DNA of 64,000 nucleotides. Source: Odontesthes bonariensis (Eukaryota; Chordata; Actinopteri; Atheriniformes; Atherinopsidae). The DNA is taken from contig NC_134519.1 of assembly GCF_027942865.1 (NCBI RefSeq), forward strand, positions 24,462,248-24,526,247. The letters are read 5' to 3'. The position numbers and the translations under genes are program-made. The notes below the pieces were generated by a model that had not been told where the DNA came from, searched no databases, and saw only the letters and a list, made by a program, of their open reading frames with translations. Of the stretch, positions 23,431-59,019 are shown piece by piece (position 1 is the stretch's first letter; the number at the start of each line of letters is the position of its first letter).

Positions 23431-23783
23431 ACCTGCTGACATCTATAGGCCCTGCAGTAACACTGCAAAATGCAAAATTCTGGAGGAACAAGTAATTAAT
23501 CATAAAATACTGTTTCGTAAATGCTTCGTTGAAACAAGATGTTTTTGTCAAGTGAAAAAAATAATTCTTGTATCAAACATTTCACTATTATAATAAGCAA
23601 CCAAGACAGGGCACTTTGGTAAAGCAATCTCTCCAAAACTCAGGAGGAGCAGTTTTTAAATAAACTTTTAATAAATATATCGGCTATTTTCTCAAAATGT
23701 TAACTGGGGAACTCATTAGAGACTAGGTGCAGCAAGGTGTCCAGAGAAATCTCAAAGACTAACAAGTGATAAATATAAATACC

Positions 23784-23796
23784 TGCCCTCTGCTGG
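23784..23796 (-). promoter_or_regulatory. CTCF-like motif
   Basis: TGCCCTCTGCTGG; the reverse complement CCAGCAGAGGGCA matches the CTCF core at all positions. Same orientation as the motif at 21,037. Confidence 0.45.
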
Positions 23797-24459
23797 TGGC
23801 TGGCATCAAATAATAAATTATAAAAATGTATTATTTTTTTTATTCTTTTGTTTCAGTCATCAAGCAGTAGTAATGGTAATGCTGTGAAAGTCCTCACAGT
23901 CCTTGAAAGTCCTTGAAATGGAATATTTGTCTTCCTGGTTTCTGTTTGTGCACTCTTCAGTGCGTTCCAGTTGTATTTACATTGCTCCAAATTAGAACAG
24001 AAGCCAACTTTTTTATATGGGGATACTGTTGGCATACCTAACACCTTCAACGAGTTTAGATATGAGGAAGGAGATATCCTGATAACTTTTGATGCACATT
24101 CATAACTCACCCATTGAGTCTTGATGCTCTTGCCTACTGCCAAACTAGAGGGATTATGCCTCTTCATGAGTCTTAACTTTCGTTGTCAGATATGATTCTT
24201 AACATGACCTCTTTTTTTGAGTACATAGATTCCTACTGGCTGCAGTTCTGAGGAATAGCAATGGGTAGTGTTTTTCTCCTGCCCTATGCTTGTCTGGTTG
24301 GAAAGAAAATTAATTTTTAATTTTTTTTTAAACTTGCCTTCTTGAAAAGATACAATGGTGACATTTTGCTTTTATTAAGGGGTGAGAAAAAAAGAATGAT
24401 CTGAGCTTTTTGATTACATTAATTCTACAAAATAACTCTCTATTTCAGCAGGGAACAAC

Positions 24460-24990
24460 AGGAAGTGTCTGTCCATTTTCTAGAGCTTACCTCAAACAGA
24501 AACAGCTCTGTACTACCTCAGATCACATTTAAACATTCTTCTAATTTAAAAGACAGATTGTTTCATTCTGAAACTAGAAAACCATCACAGCAATATCTAA
24601 CCCTAAAGGCAGTTTTCATTGTGGCCACTGCGCACAATATTCCAATTTGTAAATTTGACACCAAGTTTACACATTCACATATTGGTGAGAAATACTTCAT
24701 TTAATCATTGGTCAACTGCAGTGGCACACACATTTTGTATGTTTAGTTGTGCTTGTGGTCTAGTTTATGTGGGACAAACAAAAATAACTCTAAAGATGTG
24801 CATGTCTGAACTCAAGATTGTGATATGTGCATGTTAAATCTGATGTTATGCACTGACTGACCACAGCTCCGCAGCATCTCTGAAGCTCTGGGGAGCAGAA
24901 AAAAAGGTTGGTTCCTCTTGTGGTGGGGACATCATCTATTAGCATATTAAACATATTAAATCCATGCATCATGGGCAACAGTGAAGATAT
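24460..24990 (+). mobile_element. Penelope-like retroelement fossil (GIY-YIG endonuclease end)
   Basis: The translation resembles the C-terminal part of fish retroelements that end in a GIY-YIG endonuclease: CACGLVYVGQTKITLK, then further on AASLKLWG and CGGD. No reverse transcriptase part was recognised upstream, and the fragment is broken and old. Family assignment is by motif memory. Confidence 0.6.
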
Positions 24991-25469
24991 GAATTAGTCA
25001 GTTTTCAGTGCTACTGTACATGTTACATGATGTTCACAAGATGTTTGTATTTCCTTCTTTCGTCATTGGAACTTTGAAAGATATTTGTTCCTCTGTGTCT
25101 GACGGTATTCGCTGTGTGGTATTTGGACACTTGATCCACTGTTTGTCCGAACGCTGTGCGTGAGCTGGCTAAATGTGATGAGGAGCGACCAGGGGGGAGT
25201 TTATCTCTTAAAGAGAAGGAATATCTGCATGAGGGGACGTCAGTTTAAGAAAACCATGTTATCAGTGCTGCGTTTGTCAGTGTTTATGTCATTAAATGTT
25301 GACCAGATAAAAGGTGCCACAGAGAAAAAAAAAGTATCAACAATTTGCTGGTTAATATACAGCCTAGAATGAAACATATTCAGTCGATGATTTAATTAAT
25401 TTATTCAACACTGTGTTTTTTTGGCAACAAAACAGCCATGTTGTGTTTGTATCAACCATATGATCAAGG

Positions 25470-25565
25470 TGGGTGTACATCCTGCTTGCACCACTGGATC
25501 CGAATGTGGCATCCAGCGTTTCTGACAGCTGACACGTCGTTTAAATGGCGTGCAGCGTACACCCA
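25470..25565. repeat. Nested imperfect inverted repeat
   Basis: Outer arms TGGGTGTAC (25470-25478) and GTACACCCA (25557-25565) enclose inner arms CTGGAT (25494-25499) and ATCCAG (25511-25516). It may be a hairpin or a MITE-like remnant. No target duplication was identified. Confidence 0.5.
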
Positions 25566-25799
25566 CTGGGCATAAAGCACTTTGTGCTGCTATATAAATA
25601 GTGTGGACACATTTATTGACCACCCCATCCTTTAATAAGCTGTCCAATGGGCTTGTAACTAGGTTCAACTTGTGAAATTGTGTATGCAAGTGTTTTAGAT
25701 TAACAAGAATGACCTGCCTCAATTCTTTGTCCACTTCGACTTTAAAAAACTCACGGTAATGTCGAATTGTTAGCCTGTTTGCACCAAACAAAAAAAAGC

Positions 25800-28640
25800 G
25801 AGAGCTCCATCGTCTTTTATTCTGTGAAAGATTGTTGTCCTTCAGCTAAGCACCTGATTCAGTTGCATGTTGCTGCAAGATATGGAACATCCTGTTCTTA
25901 AACTATAAGTCATTTCAGTCCATTTGGACATGAAAAAAGTTTAGGACAGAAAACCAACAAACAGCAAACAAAGTAGACTAAGCAGGTTCTTGGCCCCCAG
26001 AACATATCAGAGACCCACAGAAATGTAAAGTGCAGAGAGTATACAGAGAAGAAAAAGCACAGACTAAAGGAGAGAGAACATTACTAAAACTAATATTGTG
26101 AATTGAAGCAGGCAGTACCTCTACTGCCTCTTAGGGCAGATCTATTGAAAGACCTGTATCTGTGTGGCATCCAGGCAGTCAGATGAACTGTAAGCGGTAG
26201 CATCTCCCCCCTAATCCCTCATAAAGCAAAGACTGACAACATAAACAGCTGCCTGCCTCGTTGTCTCTGCCCTGCCCTGCTGCTGAAAATGCTCCAAGCA
26301 ATAAGCCAGAAAGCATGGATGTGGATGGACGTGCTCGAAGCATTGCGTTCGCTCCTATAAAAAATGTGTGACTGCCAATAGTACTTACAAAAAAACAAAG
26401 AAAAAAAAGAATAGCTTTTCTCTGTCAGTGTTTGGTAAGTACACCCAGTGATTCATACACTGGGTACAGCTCTGTGGCTTAAATAGTTGTTATTTCCATC
26501 AACATTTAGAAATATTCAGCAGCCTAACAGCTTCATACAACTTTCAGCGTCTGAAATAAACCAGTGTGAGAATAAATAAATAGAGGTTCTTTGTCTAGTC
26601 ATGGTGGTTATTTTTCCCAGCATGACGGTGTCTTCCGTGCATGGCTCCAGTCAGTTCTTGTTGAAGTGAACCTTTATCTCCTCGGCTGCTGTTAAGCTGA
26701 AAATGCCACTGATTATGTGGCCAGAAAGCAGGCTCTAACACAGCTGGTGTGGTTTGATCAAACAGCAGAGGGCAGCGAGGTCAATCAAGGTATCAAACAA
26801 AAGGTCTATTAATATCCATCACACCCAAATTATTAATAAGAGCACACATGCTTGATACCAAAACAGTGAGACAATACAAGTGAGCACAGCTTTTTATGGC
26901 TTTTATTTAAAGCGCTGCTATAAATCCAAAACAGATCATGCCCTCAGTCTTTCTTTTTAGATTTGGATGTTTAAATGGACAAAGAATGGGTCAATAATTC
27001 TTAAGAATGTCATTCACTTAAAAAGAAGTACCTGGAATTGAATCCATGTTTGTAATGCTTTGCCACCACAATCAAGTTAGTGTGAAGGTCACTTTGTTAT
27101 TCCCCGGTGCAGAGATGTGTCCAAGAGGATATATTTTCTTCACTTGCTTTAAATCTTTTGGATAAAAACAGCTAATCCCTGTCATCTGATCACAGCTGGT
27201 GTTGATCCTCACACTTATTTAATGCATGACACTATGTGCAGAAGGTATTTTTCTGGGTGGGGCTTTTTCAGCTTTCTTATGTGGAAAATCAATGGCAATG
27301 TCAGTTTCCTTTTATCCAGCACAGAAAAATAATGTTTTTGTTTTTTTTTACTTCACACTTTACAACACATTTTGTGTTTTCCACCGTGACTAAAAACGCT
27401 CCATGTTTAATAGTTTTATCACTTAAATGTTCATGTAAACACTTGGCTGAAACAATGTCTGCCACTATAGGCCATATCCGCTGACTGCTTCAGATGTCAG
27501 ATGGCTAACATGAAAGAGGCCAGAAGCCAGAGACTCTCTTCGAGTGTTGATGTTTGGAACAACTGCTCATCAACAGCTGATGTGCATGTGATAATCCCGC
27601 TGCGGATAAATTCAGATTTCCATCACTCGGTATTCATTCTTTGAGAGCCGTCGACCTGTTTCAGATGTATTTCATCAACCCTCGAGAACACATTCAATAG
27701 GTAATGACAGAGCTGTCACTGAAGTATCAGTAAGTGGCTACTGACAGGATGCCAACTACATGTTGCGTGACTAGCCGACATTGGATACAATGGTCGTAAA
27801 ACCTGGCACTGCCTAAACACATCGTAAAGACACAAGTGTTAAGTTAAAGGTATTACTCAAACACTCAACTCAACCCTTAAGGGAGAAGTGACAAGGAAGG
27901 CAATGAGCACACAGTGGCTGTCTGCAATACCTTTCTATCAACTCTGCATAGATCAGAGTAGAGGCATGGGAGTATGTGAAACATTCCAGCTCAAGTAACT
28001 GCAAATAATAAGAATTGCATCACTAATATTAACGCTGCAGAAATGTTTTTACTGATGCAGCTCATCTAAGAAAAATACAGAGGGAGATTATTAAAAAAAC
28101 ACTTCAAACAGAGCCTGATTCAAGCAGATGAAGGTTGTGTTGGGAAGACTTTCTCAGGAAGAAAAAATGCACCCATGATGGACTTCAAATTAGATCAACA
28201 AATCAGTCCAACTCGATGTGACAGGTTTAGCTGTTTGTTGCCAAGCATTGGAAGAGCCAGCTGACGGTGGACTGTGCTTCCTATGTACATGTACAGTGGA
28301 AAGAAAATCATCTTGATTGAAAATAGGAATCTGTCAAATCAGAGATGGCGAAGACAGATGTTTCTGATGAGCACTTTATTACATACATGTATTAACCACA
28401 TCACACAAACTGGAAACTGAATGCATTTGAATGTAATTTAAAGTTCACAATGGTGGCTTTGAGGTTCGTAGCAGAGTGAGTGCAAATACAAATTTACTTA
28501 CAAACAGACCTTACAGACCGAAACGAGGTTATTCAAAGTTCTTCAGAGACAACACTGAAAGTCAAGAGAGTTAAAAAGAAGAAATTAAAAATGAATAAGG
28601 ACAAACAAGTTTCAATCAGAATTGACAGTATAGAATAAGT
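25800..28640. other. Gap; no gene seen
   Basis: AT-rich sequence without domain-like translation. A one-mismatch CTCF-type motif (ACAGCAGAGGGCA) is at 26763-26775. Confidence 0.45.
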
Positions 28641-28648
28641 GTGTGGCC

Positions 28649-29090
28649 TTAAAAAAAGGGGAAATTATGAGCAGTGGTAAAAACAACAGTTAGGTCAAAT
28701 CTAAGATAGACTGGGAGTTGGTTCCAGTAGTGTGCAGCATAATGGCTGAAAGCCATTTTACCTTGTTTGGTTTGAACTCTGGGCACCATCAGCTGACCAG
28801 TCGCTGGGGTTCTGAAACACTTGTTCAAAGCAAACACATCCCTGATATATTTGTGACTCAAACCACTCAAAGCCTCATAGATGATGAACAGGGACTACAA
28901 TTTTAATTTAAATCTATTTTTAACTGGAAGTGCAAGTTCTAGGAATTGTGTTTATCTCTGGTGGTCTCTCCTGGTGTTTGTCAGCAGTCTGGCAGCATTA
29001 CTTTGAATGAGTTAAAATGATTGAACGGTGTCATGATAAGACCTGTAGGAGGTGGATATTAATAGTCCATCTTCAAAGAAATACATGAAT
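28649..29090 (-). mobile_element. LINE remnant, reverse transcriptase C-terminus
   Basis: On the minus strand: NAARLLTNTRRDHQ near 29,000, then IYEALSGLSHKYI, QLMVPRVQTKQGKMAF and HYWNQLPVYLR down to 28,649. These match the conserved order NAAARLLT..., YKALNGLAP.YL, LLVVPR.R.K.GDRAF and LWNSLP..LR at the end of fish non-LTR elements (Rex1/CR1/L2-like). Several stops and frame changes are present, so it is an old, 5'-truncated copy. Confidence 0.75.
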
Positions 29091-31117
29091 TTACTTTCTC
29101 AGACCGCGCTGCCATTTGCTGTTTACTTTTACAGTTTAGGACCAGCAAAAGAGGAAAAGTGAAAAACAACTGGATGATGGTGAAAGCAACAGCAAATAAA
29201 AAAAACAACATAATAAATTAGAAAATAGCAAAAATATATACAAGAAATGTATAAATAATTATTTATAGAACAGTTACATAAAATAAAATCCTTGATTAAT
29301 ACATTTTTATCTATTTATCTCTCATGTATTTCTCAGTTCTTTTTTACTTATCAATTCTTTTCACGGCCCTCCCTAAAAGATATACAAACCCAGTCTAAAA
29401 CAATGTGGTCATGTCTCAGCTGTGTTGAATATGTTTGATATTGTCTATTTTTTGCATGGCATTGTTGTCTTTGGGCTGTTTATCTAAACATTAAAGTCAC
29501 AAGTAAAAATAAAATAATGTTTAAAAGAACCCAACATGATGGTGTGGTGGTTAGCACCGTCGCCTCACAGCAAGAGGGTTCCTGGTTTGAATCCCAGCTG
29601 GGGCCCTTCTGTGTATGAATGCATTGTTTTGCATGCTATTTAAAGAAAGGTTACATCCTCATATTGGCTCATGTCATCCACAGATGATGTAGCTAATCTT
29701 CTGAGGTAATGCAGGGTTCGTCTAGTCTTTATCTGACCACTACAGCCCTGTTTAAAAGGTTTCCAAAATATTATGTCCTCTTCCTGACAGTATCCTCAGA
29801 CACACTCTGGTCCTTCAGAAAAACCAAGCTGTAAAGACTTTCTTCCTCCACTTCACAGCTGTTACCACTGGTAATAGTGAGTTTAGAACCAATGACAGGC
29901 ATAGGATTTTAGCTCCATGAGGACTCCGACTGTGTCTATAAGAGTCAACAATATCTCAGATGTTCAAACTGATCCACTCATAGTCTGATCACCACTTGCT
30001 TACCAACTGAAGACCGAAAGTCATCTTGCAAGAAAAACTTACCACTACCCTGTCTCATATTGTTTTTTAAGGACTCTCCATGAAGAAGACGAGGTGAGAC
30101 GAGGGAGATGAGGAAGTTCAAGGTGAAAATCATTGTTATCAACAGTAGATCAGATAGGCCGCTCAGCTTTGTCATTGGGTCTGGTAGAATAGTCTATTTT
30201 GCTTAGGAACCTTCCATCTTCCCGACCACCTTACCTGAACCTCACAAGGTCAAGGAAAAGAATTTTGGAAAAGACACTAGAAGTTTTTCTTTTGACTATT
30301 CGACGGAACCCATCCTCTCACACAGCCTTGTGACAACATCTTAACAGTGTTGAATCACTGTGACATAGGTGCACTGTTAAAGGCACATATGCTATATCAC
30401 AAACTAAATGCAGGAAGCATAACGTGCAGAGGGCAAGAGTAGTTCCTTTGACTTTATATTATAAGTTCAGATGCAGTGTAGAGAGTATAGAGTCGTTGTT
30501 TTAGTTGTACCTAGAGCCCCAAGACACAATCATTGTAGTTATGTGTGCAAAATGGCAGAAAGTTGACTCCATAGTTGAGCAAGGCAAAGTTATTTGAATA
30601 ACTAGGTAGTGTTCAACTACCAACAAACATGACAAAACTGAGCTGTTGTTTTTGTTATTGATACCTTTGTTGATTCACTCTTCCTCTTCACTCCTCTTCA
30701 CATGCAGTGAATGGAATCTGGTTTCTGTCCATGGCTAGTCCTCACATGGAAAAGGAATTCAACCCAAGAGATGACAGGGAAAAGTGTGGCAGAATTAGAG
30801 ATAGAGACGCTATGCTTGGGTGAGTCACAGATGAGTTATGCTGCAGAAAGTTCCTGGCACTGCTCCCGAAAAATCACATTATTTGGACATGAGAGGCAGA
30901 GACAAACAGGCAGAGAGGGCAGCCAGACATCACCAGAGCCAAAATGAGCTCTGCCATAAGTGATGAAAATGATGGCGATTACCAGTGTGTGAATGTGTAT
31001 GTGTGTGAGAGAGTGTGGTATGTGTTGAAGTAGTGCACCTGATGGTGATGATAATGTATGTGTGTTAGTTAGCAGGTCAGGGTGGTGCCCTTGGCCTTGT
31101 ACGGCAGGTTATCAGGT
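29091..31117. other. Gap before the first myosin promoter; one SINE-like fragment
   Basis: Apart from the tRNA-like element at 29,530 and a TG-rich stretch at about 30,984-31,030, no feature was recognised. An E-box CACCTG lies at 31036-31041. Confidence 0.45.
29530..29620 (+). mobile_element. tRNA-like SINE-type fragment
   Basis: Contains an A-box-like GTGGTTAGCACCGTCGCC and a B-box-like GGTTTGAATCCC about 40 bp apart, the layout of a widespread fish repeat (consensus about GGTGGTTAGCACTGTCGCC...GGTTCGAATCC). Anticodon-arm pairing is poor, so it is not a functional tRNA gene. Confidence 0.65.
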
Positions 31118-31125
31118 TATATATT
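31118..31125 (+). promoter_or_regulatory. Candidate TATA box of myosin gene A
   Basis: TATATATT about 50 bp upstream of a good splice donor (31178, CTCT|GTAAGT). This would make a short first leader exon ending at 31177. A CAGCTG E-box lies at 31153-31158, and a MEF2-type TTAATTTTAG at 31391-31400 in the first intron. Confidence 0.35.
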
Positions 31126-31442
31126 TGATCCCTGCCTTCCCTGCAGGTCTAGCAGCTGTTTTCTTCACCTGGCCTCTGTAAGTCCAAACAACTCGTTTGT
31201 ATTTTGTGTTTGTGCTGCTTTTTATCTGTATTCCTCCACTGTTTGAACTAAATGTAAACCCTTTACCTCATTATCTAACCTAATTCATAGGTCTTCAGAC
31301 ATATATATATACATATATAAACATTTATTACTAACCTGACAGGCTTAATTTTGCTTAATTGTTTTACCCATTAATGCTGACATAAGTTAGTTAATTTTAG
31401 TATTTTATAGAAGGGTTTATTACATTTTTCTGCCTCCTGCAG

Positions 31443-31503
31443 GTGGATCACTGAGCTATACTTTGAAGCTTGAGCTCACCAGATACCTGAGCTGAAACCA
31501 ACG
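31443..31503 (+). other. Probable non-coding leader exon 2 of myosin gene A
   Basis: Bounded by a strong acceptor (CCTCCTGCAG) and a donor (ACG|GTAAAT). It sits where sarcomeric myosin genes carry a second non-coding exon; the start codon is in the next exon at 31718. Confidence 0.5.
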
Positions 31504-31717
31504 GTAAATTCTTTTTTCAAAGTTTTCAAACAGTACAGAGCTGAAGTCTGATATATGGCTATCTTCTTATAAGTGTACAAGAGCTCATATGAATCGTTTA
31601 GACAGTGGGTTATATTTCAAAATACAGAAGAAGGCATGCAGAAAATGTGACTGTAATAAATACAAGATTAAGATAGCGAAGCCTCCATCACCTGTCCATG
31701 TATACATTAGTGCAGCC

Positions 31718-42150
<10,433 letters not shown>

Positions 42151-42233
42151 AGCTTGTGGAGCCTCCAGAAATCGTTTTGCCTGCTGTGTACTGTAGTTTT
42201 CCTCAACTATCACTATTCATAACTTGTAGTGCT

Positions 42234-42239
42234 AATAAA
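42234..42239 (+). terminator. Poly(A) signal of myosin gene A
   Basis: AATAAA 84 bp after the stop codon; the short 3' UTR is typical of sarcomeric myosin genes. Confidence 0.8.
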
Positions 42240-42259
42240 ATCACATTAAGATGCTGCAC

Positions 42260-45200
42260 GACATGGTTTTCTTATTTTCTTATTATGGGGCGGGTTTGTG
42301 GGGACATCTACAGGAAATGTTTTTCGATGAGTGGACATAGATATGGAGTCACAGTAAAAAAAACAAAACAACAACCATACAATAATGATAATGTGAGGAT
42401 GCTTCAATTGTACAGGCCCACTTAAAAAGTCAGTGTATGATTTTATGAAAACAGCAAATTCATTTGTTTGAGTTTGTTTTCCTTTCAATTAATTCATAAA
42501 TGTTTTGATGGAATCTTCACTTCGTATGAAATATAAAAATGATCACAATCCGCTATATAAATCTGATGAGGGCTTATGGCTGCAATTGTCAATTTCCATT
42601 ATGATACATGAAAGAAGATTGATCACAATGATGGGATGTAAAATATGGTAGAAGTTATGACATGATGAAACAGGTTCTGAAAACTGTATAGTTGATAGTA
42701 AGAATGGAAAGAGAGCCAAATCTGCTCCTAAAATAGGGTTAAAGAAAGCTCAAAAGCCTGGGTAACAAAGCCAACGATGAACCAGAGCTCGTACATAGGC
42801 CCACCATAATTCCACACATAATCACTCACAGCTGTGAGTCCCTGCCGAATACCGCCTGCTCCTCCAGAGAGCTGGGGAGGATTTCACAGAAACAATACCT
42901 AAAGATCTAGTTCATATGCTAAAATAAATCAACAAAGAAACAACCAAGCACGCAGACATGTATTTGCTGCTGCATTTAACTAAGCACAAGATTAAGCTTT
43001 TCAGATGAGTTAACACACAAAATAAATAAATTCAAACTGTTTTGAAAAGCATCACTTCAAATATCTGTCACTGGTGTAGAGACATGAAGGGAACTGGATC
43101 GCTTCAGTCCTTTATTAACACCGCTATTCTTACCTGTCTGCCTAGCTTTGCCTTGGTGCTGGTGTCAGGTGTAAGTTGCCGTTGCTTCTGTAGGAGACTT
43201 AATAATGATTTGAGGTGGAAGAGGGAGGAGAAAGAGGCCCCTGACTCCCTCTGTGTGAACTTCAGGAAGCACTGTGTTTGCTCTTATTACATGCCATGTC
43301 CTAAACCCTCCTGGCAGACAAGCAGGTATCTATGAGCTAATGAGAGCATATTCACACCTTTGCCTGTAAGTGGTGGGCCACATACAGCACAGTATGTGCT
43401 GAGGCTTATCAGCAAGATTAACAGGACATCTGAGCTCAAGTGAATTAGCGACCAAAGATGGAGCATTTCAATTAGACAACATTTAGGATTGTAATACTTA
43501 GAACTTGTCTCAGGATAAAGTAATGAGGATCTTTGACACCGACATTTAACTTTCACTCACACACACACACACACACTTATCCTCCTGGGGATATTCCTTG
43601 TTTTCTTTAGTTTTTATCACTGGCAGAAGTAATATCAGCTGTTGTTTTGCAAAACACAATGAGCAGAAATATCTAACATGATTATCTTTTAAAATCTGTT
43701 TAAGACTAACGCTGGTGGTTTCAGGACTGTGTCTGCAGCTAGATGCACATTTTCTGTGGTGCACCATGAAATGAAAGATTACTGTAGGTTGCACAACATT
43801 TCACATGGTTAAGTGAGTTACATGAAAATATCTACAATAGATATGAAGAAAAAAAGCGTGTGAAGTTTCTAGGTGTTCAAGAACATAAAAAAACTAGCAC
43901 ACAGCCTAAATAAAGAAAAACACACAGTTAACTAACTCAACTGGCAACAAAAAGCACAAGAATGACGTACCAGGTCAATGAAAAGAAGGCCTTTTGGCAA
44001 ATTTCCTTTAGAGCTAACAACTGTAGTTTACACAGCTGACAGCCTTGGTGGTTAATATACGTGCTTATTGTAGGAGTTTACTGTGGGACTGAAACCAGGA
44101 GACGTGAAGTTAAATGTTGCGTCTCGGTACTGTCCCACAACTTATATTCGACTAAATATATGTGGTGACAGTGTGCATTTGTTGAGACATAAACAAAGCA
44201 TTCAAATCACGTTCTCTTTAATTAGTAGATGTCTGACCTGTGAGGTCGAAGTTATCTTCACTTGCTCTTTAGCAGGCTCATGGAATCATGGAATCTCTCT
44301 CGACCATTTGGCACCCTGACGCCAGCTGTCAGTAACAGGGCTGGCGAAGTTATCAGAATGGAAATAATCTTGCCACTTGTCAGCGGCTGTTGACCCTCCT
44401 TTTTATCTCTTCACCTCTGAAGAGGCTGCAATGACTGGTTATGGTAGCTGTCCTTACAATGTAGTTGCTACACATAATAACAACCTATTTTGTATGTTAT
44501 TAGCTATTACTTGTGATATTTATAAGACATGTCATCAAGATTTATAAAAACAGCCCGTCCTAGAGCATAAATCAGCAGGCTTGCAGAGCAGCACCTTAAA
44601 GTGAAGGCTGATGGGTGTATCTCCAACTGATTTTAAACACACCATCATCCGTTGACCACACACATATCAGTATTATGACTATAGGTAAATTCTGCAATAA
44701 AAAGAAAGGTAGCTCAGCTCACACAAAGGATTCAAATAGGAATGGAAATAAAAGAGAAGTAGTCAGTGGATATAGATGTCACTTTGAGGTCATTCACAGT
44801 ATGTGAGACCAGACCTGGTGTATGGCCATGATCCGGTACAGTTGACTCTGCATACAGGCTAATGCAGGACCCTGAAAGGATCTGTGACTCTTCTCCTCGA
44901 TAAGTGCCGGGTTCTCAGCAGAAATACCACACAGTTATGTTTGTCTACAGAGACAGAATCCCATTTCAACTGAGGGCCGACTTTCCAAGCAGCAACCTGA
45001 TAATGGGAGAAGGCTTCTACACTGACCTTTGCATCGCATTGAAGCTTGTCATGCAGCTCCAGTCCTCAATTGTCTGTCATCTTTACTGCCTTTTCAATGA
45101 ATCTCAGGCATGTCACCTGTGGCATACTTCTGTCTTTGTTGCCTTGCTATTGTCGTCTGGCTAATCTCAAAGGCTTTATTTAGACCGACTCCCTTAGTAT

Positions 45201-46030
45201 GTGATGGGCATTTTTTTTTACCACAAAGTCCATTCTGTAATAACTAGAGACAATATGCCACTGATGCCTCACTGCGACTCCACTTAAGCCCTGAGAGTAA
45301 TTGAGACCATACATGACATACTTATCTAAAATATCACCCCAAACAATGCAAGTAGTTTAAATTGATAGAATGCTTTGTCCTATTAGCAAAACATGTAAAC
45401 AGTTTTTTTCTGCTGTTGTTCAAAGATATATCTAGAATGACTTCTTAGTAATTTTTTCTTAGTTATTCAATATTCAACTTCTTTTAAATGTAATACTATA
45501 TTTAATTAGATTGTGTGGCATTTTTTAATCTATTTAGCAATTACGCAACTTTTGTTTTAATGTTTATCTCATCGCTGTGTTTTCATCTTTATTTTTTTTG
45601 TAAATCTGGTCTAATCATTGCATTTGATATGAAGATGGAACCAATAAGGAATTAAAACAATTTAAACAGATTCATTCCTTTGCAACAACTCTTCCAAATC
45701 AAATGAAATGTAAATACATTTTTCATACGTCAGTCTAAAGAATGCTTATTTTCAGCACATTTTTTTTTTTTTTAAACAGATTGGAGTGACGGGGTGATGA
45801 GAGAGGAATTCCTCCCTGTGTCTATTTAAAGATTGAATTGTGGTCCCCTAGCTGCTTGAGGATACCTATGATTAATCACTGCCTGGCATGGAGCTCCTAA
45901 TATGGCCTCGTCAGGAGGGCGCATCACTGATAAGACTTGGTCCTGCTGATTTCTATATTGCTCTCTGCCACCCCCGCCCTCTATGAGCCCCCCCAACACA
46001 ACACAGACACAATAACATTCCTGGCCTCAA
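42260..46030. other. Intergenic spacer between myosin genes A and B
   Basis: About 3.8 kb with no coding or RNA gene recognised. Holds a (CA)n run at 43558-43576. The right end should contain gene B's regulatory region. Confidence 0.5.
43558..43576 (+). repeat. (CA)n microsatellite
   Basis: About nine to ten CA units. Confidence 0.95.
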
Positions 46031-46039
46031 AGCTTTCCT

Positions 46040-46049
46040 CCATATTTGG
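46040..46049 (+). promoter_or_regulatory. CArG box (SRF site) of myosin gene B
   Basis: CCATATTTGG fits CC(A/T)6GG perfectly and lies 25 bp upstream of a TATA box, a common arrangement in striated-muscle promoters. Confidence 0.65.
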
Positions 46050-46064
46050 CAGAGGGGCTTCATT

Positions 46065-46070
46065 TATAAA
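46065..46070 (+). promoter_or_regulatory. TATA box of myosin gene B
   Basis: TTTATAAAG. A transcription start about 30 bp downstream would give a very short first leader exon ending at the donor 46114|GTAGGT. Confidence 0.6.
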
Positions 46071-46207
46071 GAGAACTCACAAAGCCCCCCAACAGGTCAT
46101 CATTCAATCTCAAGGTAGGTTATGCAGACAAAGGGTTTCAAAGTCAAGCCTTAACTCTGATACCAAAGTTTTCACTGTGTTCTCACTTTCATTCTTTCTT
46201 TCCTCAG

Positions 46208-46246
46208 GGCCATTACATCTTACTCTTCTAAGAAGGGAGTGTCAAG
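46208..46246 (+). other. Probable non-coding leader exon 2 of myosin gene B
   Basis: Acceptor TTCTTTCCTCAG before 46208 and donor CAAG|GTAAGA after 46246. The next acceptor (TTTTTGCAG, 46394) opens the exon with the start codon at 46407. Confidence 0.6.
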
Positions 46247-46406
46247 GTAAGAGCATCTAAAAAATGAAAGGGAAAGGGTGTTAGGGAAAAGAAAAAAAAA
46301 ATTATATTATAACTAACCTAAGGACTAACCTGCATATGCTTATCGTATAATATGGCTGAACTGCAATTAGGATAGAAATATTTCATTTTTGCAGACAAGG
46401 TGAAAA

Positions 46407-58917
<12,511 letters not shown>

Positions 58918-58993
58918 AATTCACTGACGGTCACCTAAGACCTTTGGAATCTCCTGTGCTGTAGTTCCCTTTGTCTGCAAAGTAACTCTGTAG

Positions 58994-58999
58994 AATAAA
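58994..58999 (+). terminator. Poly(A) signal of myosin gene B
   Basis: AATAAA 77 bp after the stop codon, matching the short 3' UTR of gene A. Confidence 0.8.
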
Positions 59000-59019
59000 G
59001 CAAAATGTATTCAAATTAA

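Noticed and set aside
25405-25791. 128-codon open frame on the minus strand
   Set aside because: No recognisable motif; about a quarter of it is the nested inverted repeat at 25470-25565.
29530-29620. Fifth tRNA gene
   Set aside because: A and B boxes are present but the acceptor and anticodon stems do not pair; it fits a SINE-like repeat.
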